Assembly: GCF_000186865.1 (NCBI RefSeq) | Contig: NW_008705604.1 | Coordinates: 33,175 to 78,487 of the forward strand | Reading direction: 5' to 3' | DNA from: Aureococcus anophagefferens | Taxonomy: Eukaryota > Sar > Pelagophyceae > Pelagomonadales > Pelagomonadaceae | Length of the DNA: 45,313 bases | Shown: positions 9,584 through 20,986 of the stretch, piece after piece | How positions within the stretch are numbered: position 1 is the first letter of the stretch | Layout: every line of letters begins with the position of its first letter | Made by a program: the position numbers and the translations under genes | The notes under the pieces: generated by a model | Seen by the model: only the letters and a program-made list of their open reading frames with translations | Told to the model about the DNA's origin: nothing | Databases searched by the model: none

Positions 9584-11210
9584 TTATTTGATGAACATTT
9601 TGGTGGTTAAGATTTTTCCATCCAGCGCCCGTTCAATCCGACGCATGCTCACGTGAGCCAAAAAGTGATCCCACGTTGTGTAATGGCCGCGCAGGACGGG
9701 TAGCTCCCCGCGGAGAATTCGAACAAGGTCCAATCGTGATGCAAATATCGTGCTCATTTCACACAACGTGCTAAGATGAGGCGCCTGCATCTTGACATCG
9801 CCACGGCTCGACCGAACAAGCATGACAGATTCGTTCGTCAGATGAACTTTTGTTGAGCTTGTGATCAATTTTTTGTCATCAAAGACGGCAGGGGTCACGG
9901 TCAAAGTGAGTGCCAAACTAATCATGGTCACATCACACCATGGTCCGCATAGCAACTTCAAGGGCGACCTGTTCGAATTACTTGACTCCATCGCAAAAAG
10001 AAGCATCGCAACATCTAGATTTGTTTGCGACCAATGCGATGCCTGCAGATTGTAAAAAATTAGCCGATAACTTTCCCAGGCTTGCAATGTGCGCGGTAGG
10101 GGGTGGGCAGGTGGGTGGGGGGGGGGGGCACGTGATGATTTTCAAAACCCCAAATGCACCGTTTATTGCCACGGAGAGCTGCGGACTACGCGAGGCTGGC
10201 GGTAGACTCAAAAGGTGATGCTTGATACAATCTGAAATTTTTCGAGTGGTATGAAACATAGTTGACCTCACGGTCTTACACTCATGATTTTCAGCTAACC
10301 AGAGGATTGGAGCACAACCTCCTCGAGCGAGGACAGAAACCGCCTCTTTCTCATAATCAGGCAGCAATCTTAAAATCTTAGATGCAATCCTAGAGATGTC
10401 TGGACTTGCGTGCACAAGCAGCCATGACAGCGATGCGGAGATCGTGCACGTGCCTTCGCAGATGCTACGCTGGGAAAGAGGGCCAGGTCCTGTTCTGCAA
10501 GGGAAATGCATAGCTGTGACCATGCTGAGCAGTTTTGTTTCGAGATTGTCGTAAATGATTCTTAGCCCGACTACCTGTCCTAGATAAGCTCCCGTTAGCA
10601 ATGGCTGTATGCACAGATATATGTTAACGCCGCATGCTTTGCGCGGAAATAACTTCCAGCGAAGTAGGCTGAGCAGTCCGATGGTTGCTTCAGGATAAGC
10701 GCGGGAAGAAGTTTCTAACTCTAGAGTCATTAGTCTCATCAGTTTATGAACCTGGTGGGTATGTATTTTTCTTCTTCCGGCGGCATTCAGAGGCGGTGTA
10801 ATTGCGATTAGAGCTTCACAAGCTGCCTGGCGTACTTCACAACTTTCGCAAATAATCTCAGTGAGCGCAGACATTATCTCCACCCTGAGGACGAGATCAC
10901 TTCCTGGCAGCAGGTCGTCTAGAGCACATACTTCGCAAACTAGCCTGCACGCAATACGCGCCAATAATGGATCCTCTCGCGCTTCGATAAGGGATGCGTG
11001 CACACACTGCCATAGGTTCGATTGTTGTATTTCGACCAGGAGTAAATGTATTCTGTGTCGCTTTGCTCGAGAACGAACGATCAAGATGAAGAGTAACAAT
11101 GCGCTCAGAGTGTCACGCTCGATTTTTTCTTGCAACCTGATTCTTCTTAGTAATCTGTGAATGACGGCGCGATTCAAAAAATGAGCTACGCCTGGCGGGA
11201 AACGGTTCAT
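9584..11210 (-). CDS. Orphan helical-repeat (ARM/HEAT-like) protein, two exons
   Basis: The first exon, 11210-10160, begins at an ATG. It encodes leucine- and alanine-rich amphipathic helices arranged in roughly 40-residue blocks, such as LARIACRLVCEVCALDDLL, EIICESCEVRQAACEALI and DISRIASKILRLL. This suggests an alpha-solenoid of the armadillo/HEAT type. The second exon, 10080-9584, continues with AWESYRLIFYNLQ and ends at a TGA. Removing a 79-nt intron (10159-10081, donor GTGCAT, acceptor CAAG) joins the two into 516 codons, in frame. That intron contains a long C tract on the coding strand (13 or more C). I do not recognise the protein and assign no function. Without the intron the first frame would run on through a proline-rich low-complexity stretch, which looks less credible. 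Confidence 0.6.
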
Positions 11211-11262
11211 GATGTCATTGAGCCAAGGAGGACATTATGTGCAGGTGATATGTGGTGGTGAT

Positions 11263-11318
11263 ATGTGCTGGCGGCTATACCGCCTGCACTATGTGCTGTC
11301 GGCTATACCGCCTGCACA
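11263..11318 (+). repeat. 28-bp tandem duplication
   Basis: Two adjacent copies of a 28-base unit starting ATGTGCTG and containing CGGCTATACCGCCTGCAC, at 11263-11290 and 11291-11318. They differ at two positions. The GCGG...CCGC core of the first copy can fold on itself. The pair lies about 55 nt upstream of the ATG of the reverse-strand ARM-like gene. Confidence 0.75.
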
Positions 11319-11320
11319 TA

Positions 11321-11369
11321 TTCAGGATACAGAGGAGAGACAAAAGATACATCTCGTACGAGTTATCGG
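11321..11369 (+). repeat. Dispersed repeat copy 2 (see 2101-2159)
   Basis: Starts with the same 20 bases as 2101-2120 and remains similar through ATCTCGTACGAG and TTATCGG. In both places the copy lies upstream of a reverse-strand gene start, about 110 nt here and 30 nt at the first copy. Confidence 0.6.
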
Positions 11370-12001
11370 TACAGGTAATCTTCGATTAGCCAGGAAAGTA
11401 GCGCCCAAAGGAGAGAGAGAGAGAGAATGAGCTGCTATTTATTATTGCAGCCCAATCGATACTCGCTTCTTATGCTCCTATCTGGCCGGCGTTGCTGAAG
11501 CAGCCCGCCGGCGGAATTCTTTCTCGACAATGGGTATAGATGGGAAAATCTATAGTAGCTTGGCAAATAGGGGGAGCTCAGGAGGAAGATTCTCCTGTAT
11601 CTGCCCTACTGTCCTTATTTCCCCTTTCTTTCTATCCTTGCAGGTTCATATCCTCAAGAGGCTGAGTTCAGTCCTTGGCTCAGCCACTCGACTCGCGCAG
11701 CCTGAGGGCTCCACACAGCCCGGGACTATCCTTATCTAGCCCCCGCCCCCCCCCCCCATGAAAATAACAGGGCCGGCTGGGTAGGAGGACGATGCTCCTG
11801 GGGGCGCCTTTTTGATGGCCCTGGGTAACTTGTATCTCAAAGTGAATGCCGAGAACCGTAACCATAATTCTTAGAGGGCCTCCTCCACATGCAGGGCAGC
11901 CTCCAAGTGTCCTGCCGAGTCTGCTCTGTGGGGCTTAAGACCACCAAAGGGGAAATCACGCGGTGGTACTTACTCATCACGATACTCTACTTTTTACCTA
12001 T

Positions 12002-13520
12002 TCACCATAGAATGACCCGCGGCGGTACATAAATATGACGCTGTCTCCAAGCAAGCTTGGCAAAATCTTCCTGGGTAGCAACATCACTCATCAGGGGATG
12101 CATGAGAAGCTGCTCGGCGGAGGACCGGTCATTTGGAAGTTTGACAAGCATCTTCCTCAGAAAGTGATCAAGTGTCTCTGACCACACGGATGGGTCGTGC
12201 AACTTGGGTGGCTCATTCACTGTGATGAGGAACAGGGCGCGCATCACTGGCTCGTGCATGAGTGGTGGCTCTCCATCAGTCATCTCGAGGGCAGTGATAG
12301 CAAGCGACCAGATGTCAACCTTGCAATCGTAAGACTGGGACTGAATAAGCTCGGGTGCCATCCAAAAGGGGGTCCCCACGACTGAAGTCCGGTTTCTTGC
12401 CTCGCGAGTGAGAGACGCGGCGAATCCAAAGTCAGCAAGTTTTACACGGCCATCAGTATCAATGAGAATGTTGTCTGACTTGATGTCTCGGTGCACCCGA
12501 TACTGGCGATGGATGAACGAAAGCGCTTGCAACACGCATTTCAGAACATAGCTGACGTGTGATTCCTCGCAAATGCGGATGTCTCGTTCGCAAAGACTCG
12601 TAAGCATACCTCCTGTCATCAGCTCGAGTGCAATGACAACGTGAGTATTTGTAAGGAAAGCCTCTAAGAGACTGACTACATTTGGGTGACCTGATAAAAA
12701 CTGCATTGCAATTTCTCTTTTGAGCTCTTCAAGTTCCTTTAGGTCACAGTATTTTAGCGCCACCTTGCGACCCTTATTAGGTCCTTGCCTTGTATCCACA
12801 GCCGAGTAAACGACACCGGAAGCACCTTGACCCAGCTGCACGAAATCCCGGAAGCATGTGCGTGGATCTGAAATAGTATTATTGAATTCAAAAGCACGAA
12901 GTAGCTTAAAGTTGACTGTATTGCGGGATGGCAATGGCGGTGGTCTCTGGGGCGGTCCTTCCATGGTCAGTTGCAGTGCATCGAGAACAGCCTGCGGGTT
13001 AGCCTTGACATCATCTCGTGAAATCCCTGACAATTGCAGTGCCCTATCCCACGTGGTTGGCAGCCCAACAAACCCCGTCGCAGTGGATGAATCAGGGCGC
13101 ACGTGAACATCATGCACGACGTTGAAAGGAACGCCGATGATTGCCGGACCTTTGTGAGTACATGCTAGCCGCGAGGAAGTCATAAATGATGTCAGGACTG
13201 ACCTAGGAACACAAAAATAGGCCAATCATTATAATACCTCCGGACCAAAGAATTCTTGTCGCCGTGGGGCGCGGCGATGGAGTTGTTGGCCTCAAATGTC
13301 GCGCCAAATTCTTGGTTGACTCGTGATTCTGCTCGTCCTTCGACACCTATGATAACGGTGGGCGAGCCCAGCTTTGAAATAAACTCACGCCCTTAGGCAG
13401 AGCTGCTGCCCACTCCTTCGGCAGGCCCTTAAAAGCCCCAGCTTGCGCATCCCATTCCACATGCAAAATCTTGCGGAATCCCGAGGGTAATGAGACTGAG
13501 TTTGCCGAAGCCAATACCAT
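12002..13520 (-). CDS. PAK-family Ser/Thr kinase with CRIB domain (two CRIB-like modules)
   Basis: p21-activated-kinase type protein, expected to be switched on by a Rho/Rac/Cdc42-class GTPase. From the ATG at 13520, exons 13520-13389, 13346-13246 and 13202-12002 sum to 478 codons. The second CRIB module is clear: IIGVPFNVVHDVHVRPD followed by GFVGLPTTW and SGISRDDV. An upstream CRIB-like module reads VSLPSGFRKILHVEWD then FKGLPKEW and VSKDEQ; it keeps the spacing but has Lys in place of the first His. The kinase domain shows GQGASGVVY, VALKYCDL, HRDIKSDN, DFGFAA and the activation segment SVVGTPFWMAPE, all intact. Introns are 42 and 43 nt. A possible further upstream coding segment, read as FPTRDEKVIIVATALDG, follows an AG at about 13575, so the N-terminus may be longer. 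No PH domain was recognised. Confidence 0.85.
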
Positions 13521-14099
13521 TGTACCATCCAACGCAGTGGCGACAATTATCACTTTTTCATCCCGCGTCGGGAACTATAGCGAGTTTCAAGTATGCGAAG
13601 AAAAGCCATTCACATGTAAATTATAAGGAATGATACAAGATATAGAATGATATAGTTGGTAGGAGCTGGGTGTGCCTTCAACACGGGCTTCGCCCACATC
13701 AGCCTGCCCATAGACCGCACAACCCGCAACATAGCTCTGTCGAAGTCGCTCACCGGCTTCTTGCTAAGAGGGACTCGGAAAGGAAGGAAAGGAAGGAAAA
13801 GAGAACACGCTAAGGGCAGTCTAATGTAAACCTCGCTGAGCCTGGTGCTATCTGGCACGTCGCTGTGGCGCTAACCAGACCGTGACAGACACCACAGTCA
13901 CAGAAGAGCGCTATACTCTCCCGTCCCTGCTTGGCAGTCACTCCTTCAGTTCGCTGTCTATAGGACTTGAAACTGGATTAGAATGAATTAAGGAAGGGAA
14001 GGGGAACTAGCAGGATACGCAGTAGGAGCGCAGTGGGGTAAAGTGCACTACAACACCAAGATGCAGCTCACTGAAGATGAGAGTAGAAGTCTCTCTAGA
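13521..14099. other. Intergenic / possible 5' region of the kinase gene
   Basis: No clear gene. Up to about 13575 the kinase frame remains open, so an extra 5' exon may exist. The rest shows A- and G-rich low-complexity patches (GGAAAGGAAGGAAAGG around 13777) and no recognised protein. Confidence 0.4.
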
Positions 14100-14660
14100 G
14101 AGAGATATTGATTTGGTCTCTAGAGAGAGATACCCCAAATCAATATCTCCATACGCATGCTGGAACCAATATGCCTATGAGCAAGATGGAACCAATACCT
14201 AATATATTATCCGGAATGGCATGCTGGAACCAATACCCGCGGATATGCATGATGGAACCAATATCTCCATACGCATGCTGGAACTTGGAACCAATATGCC
14301 TATAAGCAAGATGGAACCAATGTCCAGAAAGCAAGATGGAACCAATACCCGCGGATATGTATGATGGAACCAATACATTTATGGAAACAACATTGTCGAA
14401 TATGTATGATGGAACCAATACTTAATATTGAATAAAGCGAGATGGAACCAATACGCTCGGATATGCATGATGGAATCAATATCCTCATATGTATGATGCA
14501 AACAATATGAGTTAATATGTATGATGGAACCAATATCGAGAGAGCGATGGAACCGTACCATGTCATGAACTTAGACTTCAGCATATTCATGATTAGCGAT
14601 TGGTTCCATTTCATACCATACTTGTTTCCATCATAGTATATATACACCCTTATTGGTTCC
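14100..14660 (+). repeat. Degenerate minisatellite with inverted units at both ends
   Basis: The motif GGAACCAAT occurs eleven times exactly between about 14162 and 14545, at irregular 15-60 nt spacing, with further one-base variants. Larger units recur: CTCCATACGCATGCTGGAAC (14145 and 14262), GCAAGATGGAACCAAT, and ACCCGCGGATATG plus TATGATGG. The left end is a hairpin: GAGATATTGATTTGG (14103-14117) pairs with CCAAATCAATATCTC (14135-14149). On the right, ATTGGTTCC occurs in inverted orientation at about 14599 and 14652. I see no coding potential. Confidence 0.8.
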
Positions 14661-14677
14661 AACATAGTAATTTCCCT
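14623..14677 (+). promoter_or_regulatory. 55-bp TATA-containing element, twin of 2258-2312
   Basis: Matches 2258-2312 at 54 of 55 positions; the single difference lies just before the TATATATA run. It ends 48 nt before the ATG at 14725. It overlaps the right edge of the minisatellite, so a promoter role is an inference from position. Confidence 0.45.
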
Positions 14678-14724
14678 ATATTATATACACGAGAGACTCA
14701 TGGCTGAAGAGTAAAAACGATTTG

Positions 14725-17700
14725 ATGGCCGAGGAGTCTGACGATGAGGTCGTCTCCATATTTGCTTCTATTTCTGCGCCATTCAAACCCGATCGTATAA
14801 TTCTGCGCGAAACCTGCAGTAGCGACCCCTTGAAACTGACGCCTGGGCCAGAGCCTACGTCCTCGTTTCGCTTTCCATTGACCAGCGGGAGGCCTTATTC
14901 CTTCAGCCAAATTCGCACAGTCGATTCACCTTCAAACTTTCCGTGGGTAGTCTATTCTTAAAGAGTGAAAATACCGCAACTATCTCATCGCAGGTTCATG
15001 CGATATGGCCTGACATTATGCGATCGTGGACCGTAGGGACTCAGCGCACGGGCCTTGATTTGCATTAGCCTTTAGTTCTAACACGCAGATCGCCGGGTAA
15101 TACTCGCACTTCGCGTTGGCGCAATGGATCTCCCAGCGACAAAAGCTCTGGCATGCCCCGACCACAGTCCTGTATTATGCGGCCAGTAGATCAGCGAACG
15201 GCTGCATGATTTGGGTCTTACTTTGGTTCGCCTAGGCCCGCATCCACATCAAACATCCCTGCCGTCTCATCAGGGCACCGCGAGAATGCGATCCAGCATT
15301 TTTTACGATATCCTCCTGCAGTGACAGGGAATGAATCTAGGTCGGCCAGCAGCACNNNNNNNNNNNNNNNNNNNNNNNNNNNNNNNNNNNNNNNNNNNNN
15401 NNNNNNNNNNNNNNNNNNNNNNNNNNNNNNNNNNNNNNNNNNNNNNNNNNNNNNNNNNNNNNNNNNNNNNTCCACCGCCGGTAGTGACCCTATCGTCAGG
15501 GCACCGGTACCAATCAGTGAGCTCTGTTCTTCGTCAAAATTACTTCGATTCTACACCAGGATGTGATGATACACCGCCGAGGCGTGGAAGACGTGAAGTT
15601 GCAGCATCCAGAAAAGAAATATTCCTGAGTAATGATGCCAATGCATGCCCGCAAGAAGCTTTCAGACACGAACGGGAAAAAAAAAGGACTTATGCTGGAA
15701 TTCCGAATCGCAAGGAAGCGCAGAGACACTTCGTGGAGCTTGCAGATGCTGCGAAACGCAGTGGCGATTGGCGTGAAGCACGGCGGTTTGGGCGGTGTCT
15801 AAGACACAATGATCATCAAACCCTCACGCAAAGCTACCTCATAGATTGTGTCGAGTAGCGTGTGATATGCAGCCGTATGCCGCCCAAGGATGGCTCGAAC
15901 TATCAAAAATGGAGGAAGAGTGTGGTTGTCTGATAAGATCAGGTCTTGTTGTTCGCCGGGGACTTGAATTCTGTGCACTCTCCGATGCGCTGCTGACACG
16001 TGCGATCAAATATGCCGATAAGATTGATGGCGCAATTCGTCTGTGCAGCCCACTAGTTCGCCGCCGCACGCCCGAAATGTACAGGTTGAAGCCGCACGTG
16101 CGCTTATTTCGCCTTTAAAGCATGCAGCCATCGACAAGGTGTGGCGTGCGGTGCTGGAAGGTGCCCTCCTTGAAGCAAGATGCGGAAATGTTATTGTCTC
16201 TCGCCAAGTTTTTAAATTTTTAATGGAACGTATACCGTGGTATGGGCCTATATACTACGAGGCCTTTCGCCTAGAAGAAAGGGTGGGACGGGATTCCGCC
16301 GCGTTGGATATTGTTGAGGGAGGCCTGGTGGAAATCCCTCGATATGGTCCGTTGTGGTTCGGAGCATTTCGTGTGTGCGAACGCCTGGACACAGAGACTG
16401 GCGTAGATGGAGAGTACAAAAGCAAGGGTCCAGTGCGAACACACATCATGCTTGAGAGAGCTCTGCACCTAATAAGTAAAGAACTGATCTGGAAAGTGCA
16501 TTTTGAAGGGGCACAAATCGAGGAGCGATTTGCGGCCTCTGCAGCGGAAACAGCCAGGTGTAAGGGGAACTTGAATAGGGCGCGACGATCCTACGTACGA
16601 GCTCTTCGCACATGCCCGACTAATCTACGCTGGAAAGTTTGGCTAGCTGGCGGTCGGATGGAACTTAGTCGCGGTCATCAAGAGCGCGCAGCGAGTATCG
16701 GGGTTTAGCATTTGACCCGGGGAAATGCCATTGCAAGTAGATCAATACGCTCGTGCTATCGTAGCTACTCCTGTTTGCACGTGCATTGAGAGAAGCTCCC
16801 TCAAAGTCCCGTTTTCATGTCCATCTCGAGTGCGCACGGCTAGAGGAATATACGAACCAGGTAGACAAAATTACTGTTTCATTCTGCACTCGAAATTGAG
16901 CTCAGGTAAACAGAGCTCGATCAATTATTCGACGAGCATACCACCAGTCAAAGTGTGAATGGAAGCTCACTCTGGAGTCTGTCCTCCTTGAACATCGCGC
17001 TGGGCTCTATGACAAAGCTGCTCGTTCTGGCAAACTAGCTCTCGGACACCACGGGACTACGGGTCGTCTCTGGGCTGTTGTAATTCAGCAACTGTGAGTG
17101 GCACCAAAGCCAGCCACCGACTTCTGACACCACTTGTTTTTACTAGGCGCAAATCCTCCCCGAATGAGGAAATGCAACGAGCTTTCAAGCGCGCACTCAA
17201 GGAGGTGCCCAAGTCTGGTGAGGTTTGGTGTGAAGGTGCTCGAGCACGGCTCTCACCGGTGTCACAGACCTTTGATCTCAGTGCGGCGCGAGCTGCTCTC
17301 AACTTTGCCACGCAGTTCACACCACAGTACGGGGACTCCTTTGTGGAGGAGGCGCGTCTTCAGCTCTTAGAGGCCCTTGAAAGGGTCCTGCTCAGCACCA
17401 TGCGCCAGGAGCGCAAGCAATATCAGCCGTGGAGCGGTAATACGGCCATTGGCGAGGTTATTCATCTGCCAAATGTGTCCAAGGCACAGCTTGAATGTGC
17501 TCTTGACGTGGTGGCTGTTGCTCGCCTCGATCTCAAATGTGCCAATGCGGATCCGAATTATGGAGCTGCATGGTTTGAATGTCGTATCAAATACACCGAT
17601 ACTGCAAGAAAAATTATGAATCAAGCCCGGTCCCGACTTCTCGTTGATATACATACTCACCAGCATGTGTATGCCATTGCAATCGCGCGTCGCAACCGAA

Positions 17701-17879
17701 TTGTGTCACAATTGCACGACGCTGCCATGAGCCCCAGGCAGTTGCACAGGGCCGAGGGCGATTACGCCAGCGCAGATTTTATCACTGGCCTCATTGACCT
17801 TAGCCGCCTTGAATTTGGCAAATGCAGCCGTGCGCGACAATTCAATGTGCTTTTTGGGACCGACTTTGCCGTGCCTTGA
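14725..17879 (+). CDS. HAT/TPR-type helical repeat protein, intron-rich, interrupted by assembly gap
   Basis: Probable start at the ATG at 14725 (MAEESDDEVVSIFASIS). The first intron is 14947-14993; exons between there and the gap at 15356-15470 are unresolved. After the gap, exons join at introns 15795-15844, 16032-16084 (GC donor), 16703-16764, 16861-16905 and 17094-17146, and the frame ends with a stop at 17879. The protein is a chain of aromatic-rich helical repeats typical of HAT (half-a-TPR) proteins: QPYAAQGWLELSKMEEECG, VWRAVLEGALLEAR, IPWYGPIYYEAFRLEE, IPRYGPLWFGAFRVCERLD, WKVWLAGGRMEL, FHVHLECARLEE and NADPNYGAAWFECR. HAT proteins act as scaffolds in RNA processing (Prp6, CstF77, Mbb1/HCF107 types). 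The repeats here do not let me say which one this is, so I give no symbol. It lies head to tail with NOT2, 377 nt apart. Confidence 0.72.
15356..15470. other. Assembly gap (115 N)
   Basis: A run of 115 undetermined bases. The flanks are part of the HAT-repeat gene, so an unknown amount of its N-terminal coding sequence is missing and the true gap length may differ. Confidence 0.99.
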
Positions 17880-18256
17880 ACCTCACGGGGAGCGCACGGG
17901 TGTGTTCTGTGACATGCCGCGTGCGTCCCAGCCCTTACGTACACCCGAAGGGCCTCGCCTACCTCCCCCTTCCCTCGTCCCCGTGCCTATCCAGGATTGT
18001 TATAAGACCAGTTACTAAATCCCAGGCTATACTGGCTATGCTCATGCTATACTATGCTGGTGCTTCGTACTAGCATACTCGGATTCTAACAGAAGCCACA
18101 ATCGCTTCTTAACATCGACCCCACGTATGAAGGCGGGCATCAGGCTATCGCAGCCAGGATGCTTCCCCGTCCCGGATTTACATCTCGTCAGATCCGCCCG
18201 GAGGCGGCGGAGCGCCGGGCGAAAAAAAAAACAAGCTGGCCAGCGATCCGCGCACC
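17880..18256. other. Intergenic between HAT-repeat gene and NOT2
   Basis: No gene is supported here. Around 18020-18075 there is a locally repetitive stretch built on GGCTATGCT/ATGCTATACTATGCTGG, similar in style to 9096-9120. The NOT2 promoter is presumably within the last 150 nt. Confidence 0.5.
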
Positions 18257-20986
18257 ATGTCAAATGCGCGCTCTCGTCAGCTTGCCTACTTCAAAGACAA
18301 TATCCAAACGCAAGATGATCAGGTTGAAAGTTCTATGACTTGTTTAAACTGACATCCGTCACCGCGTAGGACGAATTTGACGCTTCTCGCTACTACTATA
18401 ACCGCGAAGACCAAATATTGTCTACTCCAGCCGGTGGTGACACTGTGCTTCTGACGTCGCCTCATGGGTAATGTTTAGGTTCTGGGACAGGCTCGTCGCT
18501 GCCATTTACTGGGTCACTCAGTGCAACAAGTAATGGCGCCTATGCCACGCATCCATGTTTTCCACGGCGTACTTAGTAATTATATGCATGTTTCAAAGCC
18601 TGACGCAGCTGGGTTTACTTCAAACGCGGGACGTGCGCTACAGATTCCTCAGAATCCTATGACGTCAGAATACTGTGTCAATTGTAACATTTTCATTAGC
18701 GTAAAATAGCTCCAAACAGATTTGCTCCTTCCAGTGACCTCCTTGCGATGCTGAGTAGGGGCTCGTCATTAGGACCGACGGAAATAGCAACATCAGTTTC
18801 AGCTCAGGGTGCGCCAGACACTTTTGGTGCCTTACTTTTGGTGCCCTCATGATTGCCAAGCTTTCATTGTCGCCTCGAATCAGGTGATCCACCAAGTAAC
18901 CCAGTTGGTGGAATTCACGCAACCCATGTCCCTAGTGAACTGGGACGAGAAACGCGCAGGGCGCCGTTCGATATGTCAGAATTTCCTGCGCTTGCTGGGT
19001 CAAGGCCCTGCATCCATTTTTTAGTGTGCTAGATCTCCATTTTTACCCTCGTAGTCGCACGCAGCTGCCGCACGGCACCCCACGGGACACGCACCGATGC
19101 GGTGTCACTTTGTACTGATCATATCTATGAAGCAGTTCATATTCTTTAGCTTGATGGAGGTTAGCCTCAACCTGCCGTGTGGTGACGCGTTGACCATGAT
19201 CGAAAGAGAGCAAGCATCACGAGTCGACATGCTCACCTGCACAGAACTGCATGGTCTCCCCGCAAACGTCCACGCGAATGAGCATCTTCTCGTAGACCAC
19301 TCACCACTAATAAGGACGACTGCCCATGACTTTGGTCAGGAAAGCAGCTCTACCTTTGCCATGCAATCCGAGGACTTTCCAGCACTGCCTGGCAGTCAAT
19401 CAGCTGCACCGCTTTCATTGGGCCGTGATGATAGTCTTACCGCCGACAATGTAGCACCTGTGCGGACCTATGACTCAAACGTGTGTCGAGTTCAAATCTC
19501 TGCCGCAGGCGACTATACTTAAAGAATCAGCCTTGCGAGGACCTATAGATCCTGACACAATACAATTCGAAACCAGCATTTGCAGTGCTTACAAATTTTC
19601 CCTGCTCTGTTGAGACTTCTTTTTTAGGTGATAACAATGACAGCATGAAGACCGGCGCAATATTGAGCGCCATATCATTGGCCAGTGAACGAGATGCAGA
19701 GTTTGTTAATTTTAACCCTAATTAAAAAAGCTAAACCCTAATATTGCCCCAAGTTTACGTGAGGGCGCTCTTTTTTTTTCTACAGATTCACCTGAAGCCA
19801 ATAAATCGTCCATTTCAACTATATCACCTGCGCTCGCACTCCTCAGTGCTTGTCCATAATTCGCGCAAGCTATCATGGCATCAATGCAGGCGTCACCCGT
19901 CATCGGTGAATCCCCAGCTGCTGTTTCGCGCCGCGCCCTTCCGACATCTTCTTTTGATCGTTCTCAGTCAGCGTCTCCGGTTCTAGTCGACTTCCTTCAG
20001 TCTCGTGGCGTCAGGGGCAACAGAAAATTGTAACGACGGCTTGCTCAACTCTTCAAATGTATCACCTCCCCGGACGTTTAGCAATGTTTCTGAGCACACC
20101 CGCATGAAATCTAGCCTGGATGTCCCGGGACGTGTTGATGGGGCAATCGCAGGAACGAACGCTCCACACGGTTCGAAACTAAATGGTGAACAATGAGCAT
20201 TTCCTGGTCTGTTATGAACATTAGTCCCACTTAGGCAATGCCGATGTTGAAAAGCAGACAAAATATGGTCTTCTTGGCCTGCTTGACGTCATTCGCATGA
20301 CAAATGCAGATTTAAATACGCTTGCACTCGGCTCCGACTTGACAACACTTGGTCTAAACCTGAATTCTTCCGAGTGCCTGTACTCGACTTTTGCATCACC
20401 ATGGGCAGAAGCTCCGACGACGCGCGAGCCTCAGTTCTCTCTTCCTCTTTGCTACTACATGCAGCCACCACCATTGAAAACGTATACTTAAGCGCCACCT
20501 TTATGGCCTGACACTCTTTTAATTTGATCCTGTAGCTCCCATCTATCAAAGTTTCAGCTGGAGACGCTCTTTTACATCTTTTACGCTATGCCCAAAGATG
20601 TGCAAACGTTGCTAACTTTGCTTCATGAGGATTTTCAAGTAGGTTCTGCAAGCGTATGCTGCACAGGAATTGTAGAAAAAATTGTCTTATTTTGACCAAG
20701 GGTCCACTGGTCCTAATTGCAGGTACAACCGTGAATGGCAATATCACCAAGATCTCAAGTTGTGGTTTCATCACCGTGTGGGACCTACTTTTTCAATGAA
20801 GTAGCACTGTTTCTCAGGTTCAAGCGGGGTTCCGCAGCTGACGGACTCAGTGTCTCAAGTAATCAGTACATTTACTTTGACATCAAGACATGGGAGTGTC
20901 GGCTTTTCTCAAATTCACATACTGCAAGCACTTCCCCGCGTTGCTCTTTGAGGGGGACCTGCCACCCCCACCCCCCTTGTGTTTGA
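18257..20986 (+). CDS. NOT2: CCR4-NOT complex subunit 2 (NOT2/CNOT2), many short introns
   Basis: NOT2 is the structural subunit that joins NOT3/NOT5 and NOT1 in the CCR4-NOT deadenylase complex. The start is placed at the ATG at 18257 (MSNARSRQLAYFKDN). The low-complexity N-terminal half carries two short motifs typical of the family, FDMSEFPALAGSRP (near 18970) and SEDFPALPGSQS (near 19370). The C-terminal NOT box is unmistakable: YGLLGLLDVIRMTNADLN, LALGSDLTTLGLNLNS, YSTFASPWAEAP, CYYMQPPPLKT, LETLFYIFYAMPKD, AAQELYNREWQYHQDLKLW and YIYFDIKTWEC. Confident introns are 18323-18369, 20482-20535, 20600-20642 and 20672-20722. Other N-terminal boundaries are uncertain. Near 20801 the conserved reading needs either a 17-nt gap bounded by GT and AG, or another explanation. 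The last few residues and the stop (20986 by direct reading) are also uncertain. Confidence 0.85.

Larger units (their letters stand above)
11211..12001. other. Intergenic with small repeats
   Basis: No gene is supported here. The stretch contains a 28-bp tandem pair, a dispersed repeat copy, a short GA microsatellite at about 11411-11428, and a C tract at about 11741-11758. It separates the 5' end of the ARM-like gene from the 3' end of the kinase gene. Confidence 0.5.

Noticed and set aside
11411..11428. GA run considered as a regulatory GAGA element
   Set aside because: Simple microsatellite; nothing beyond composition suggests a regulatory role.
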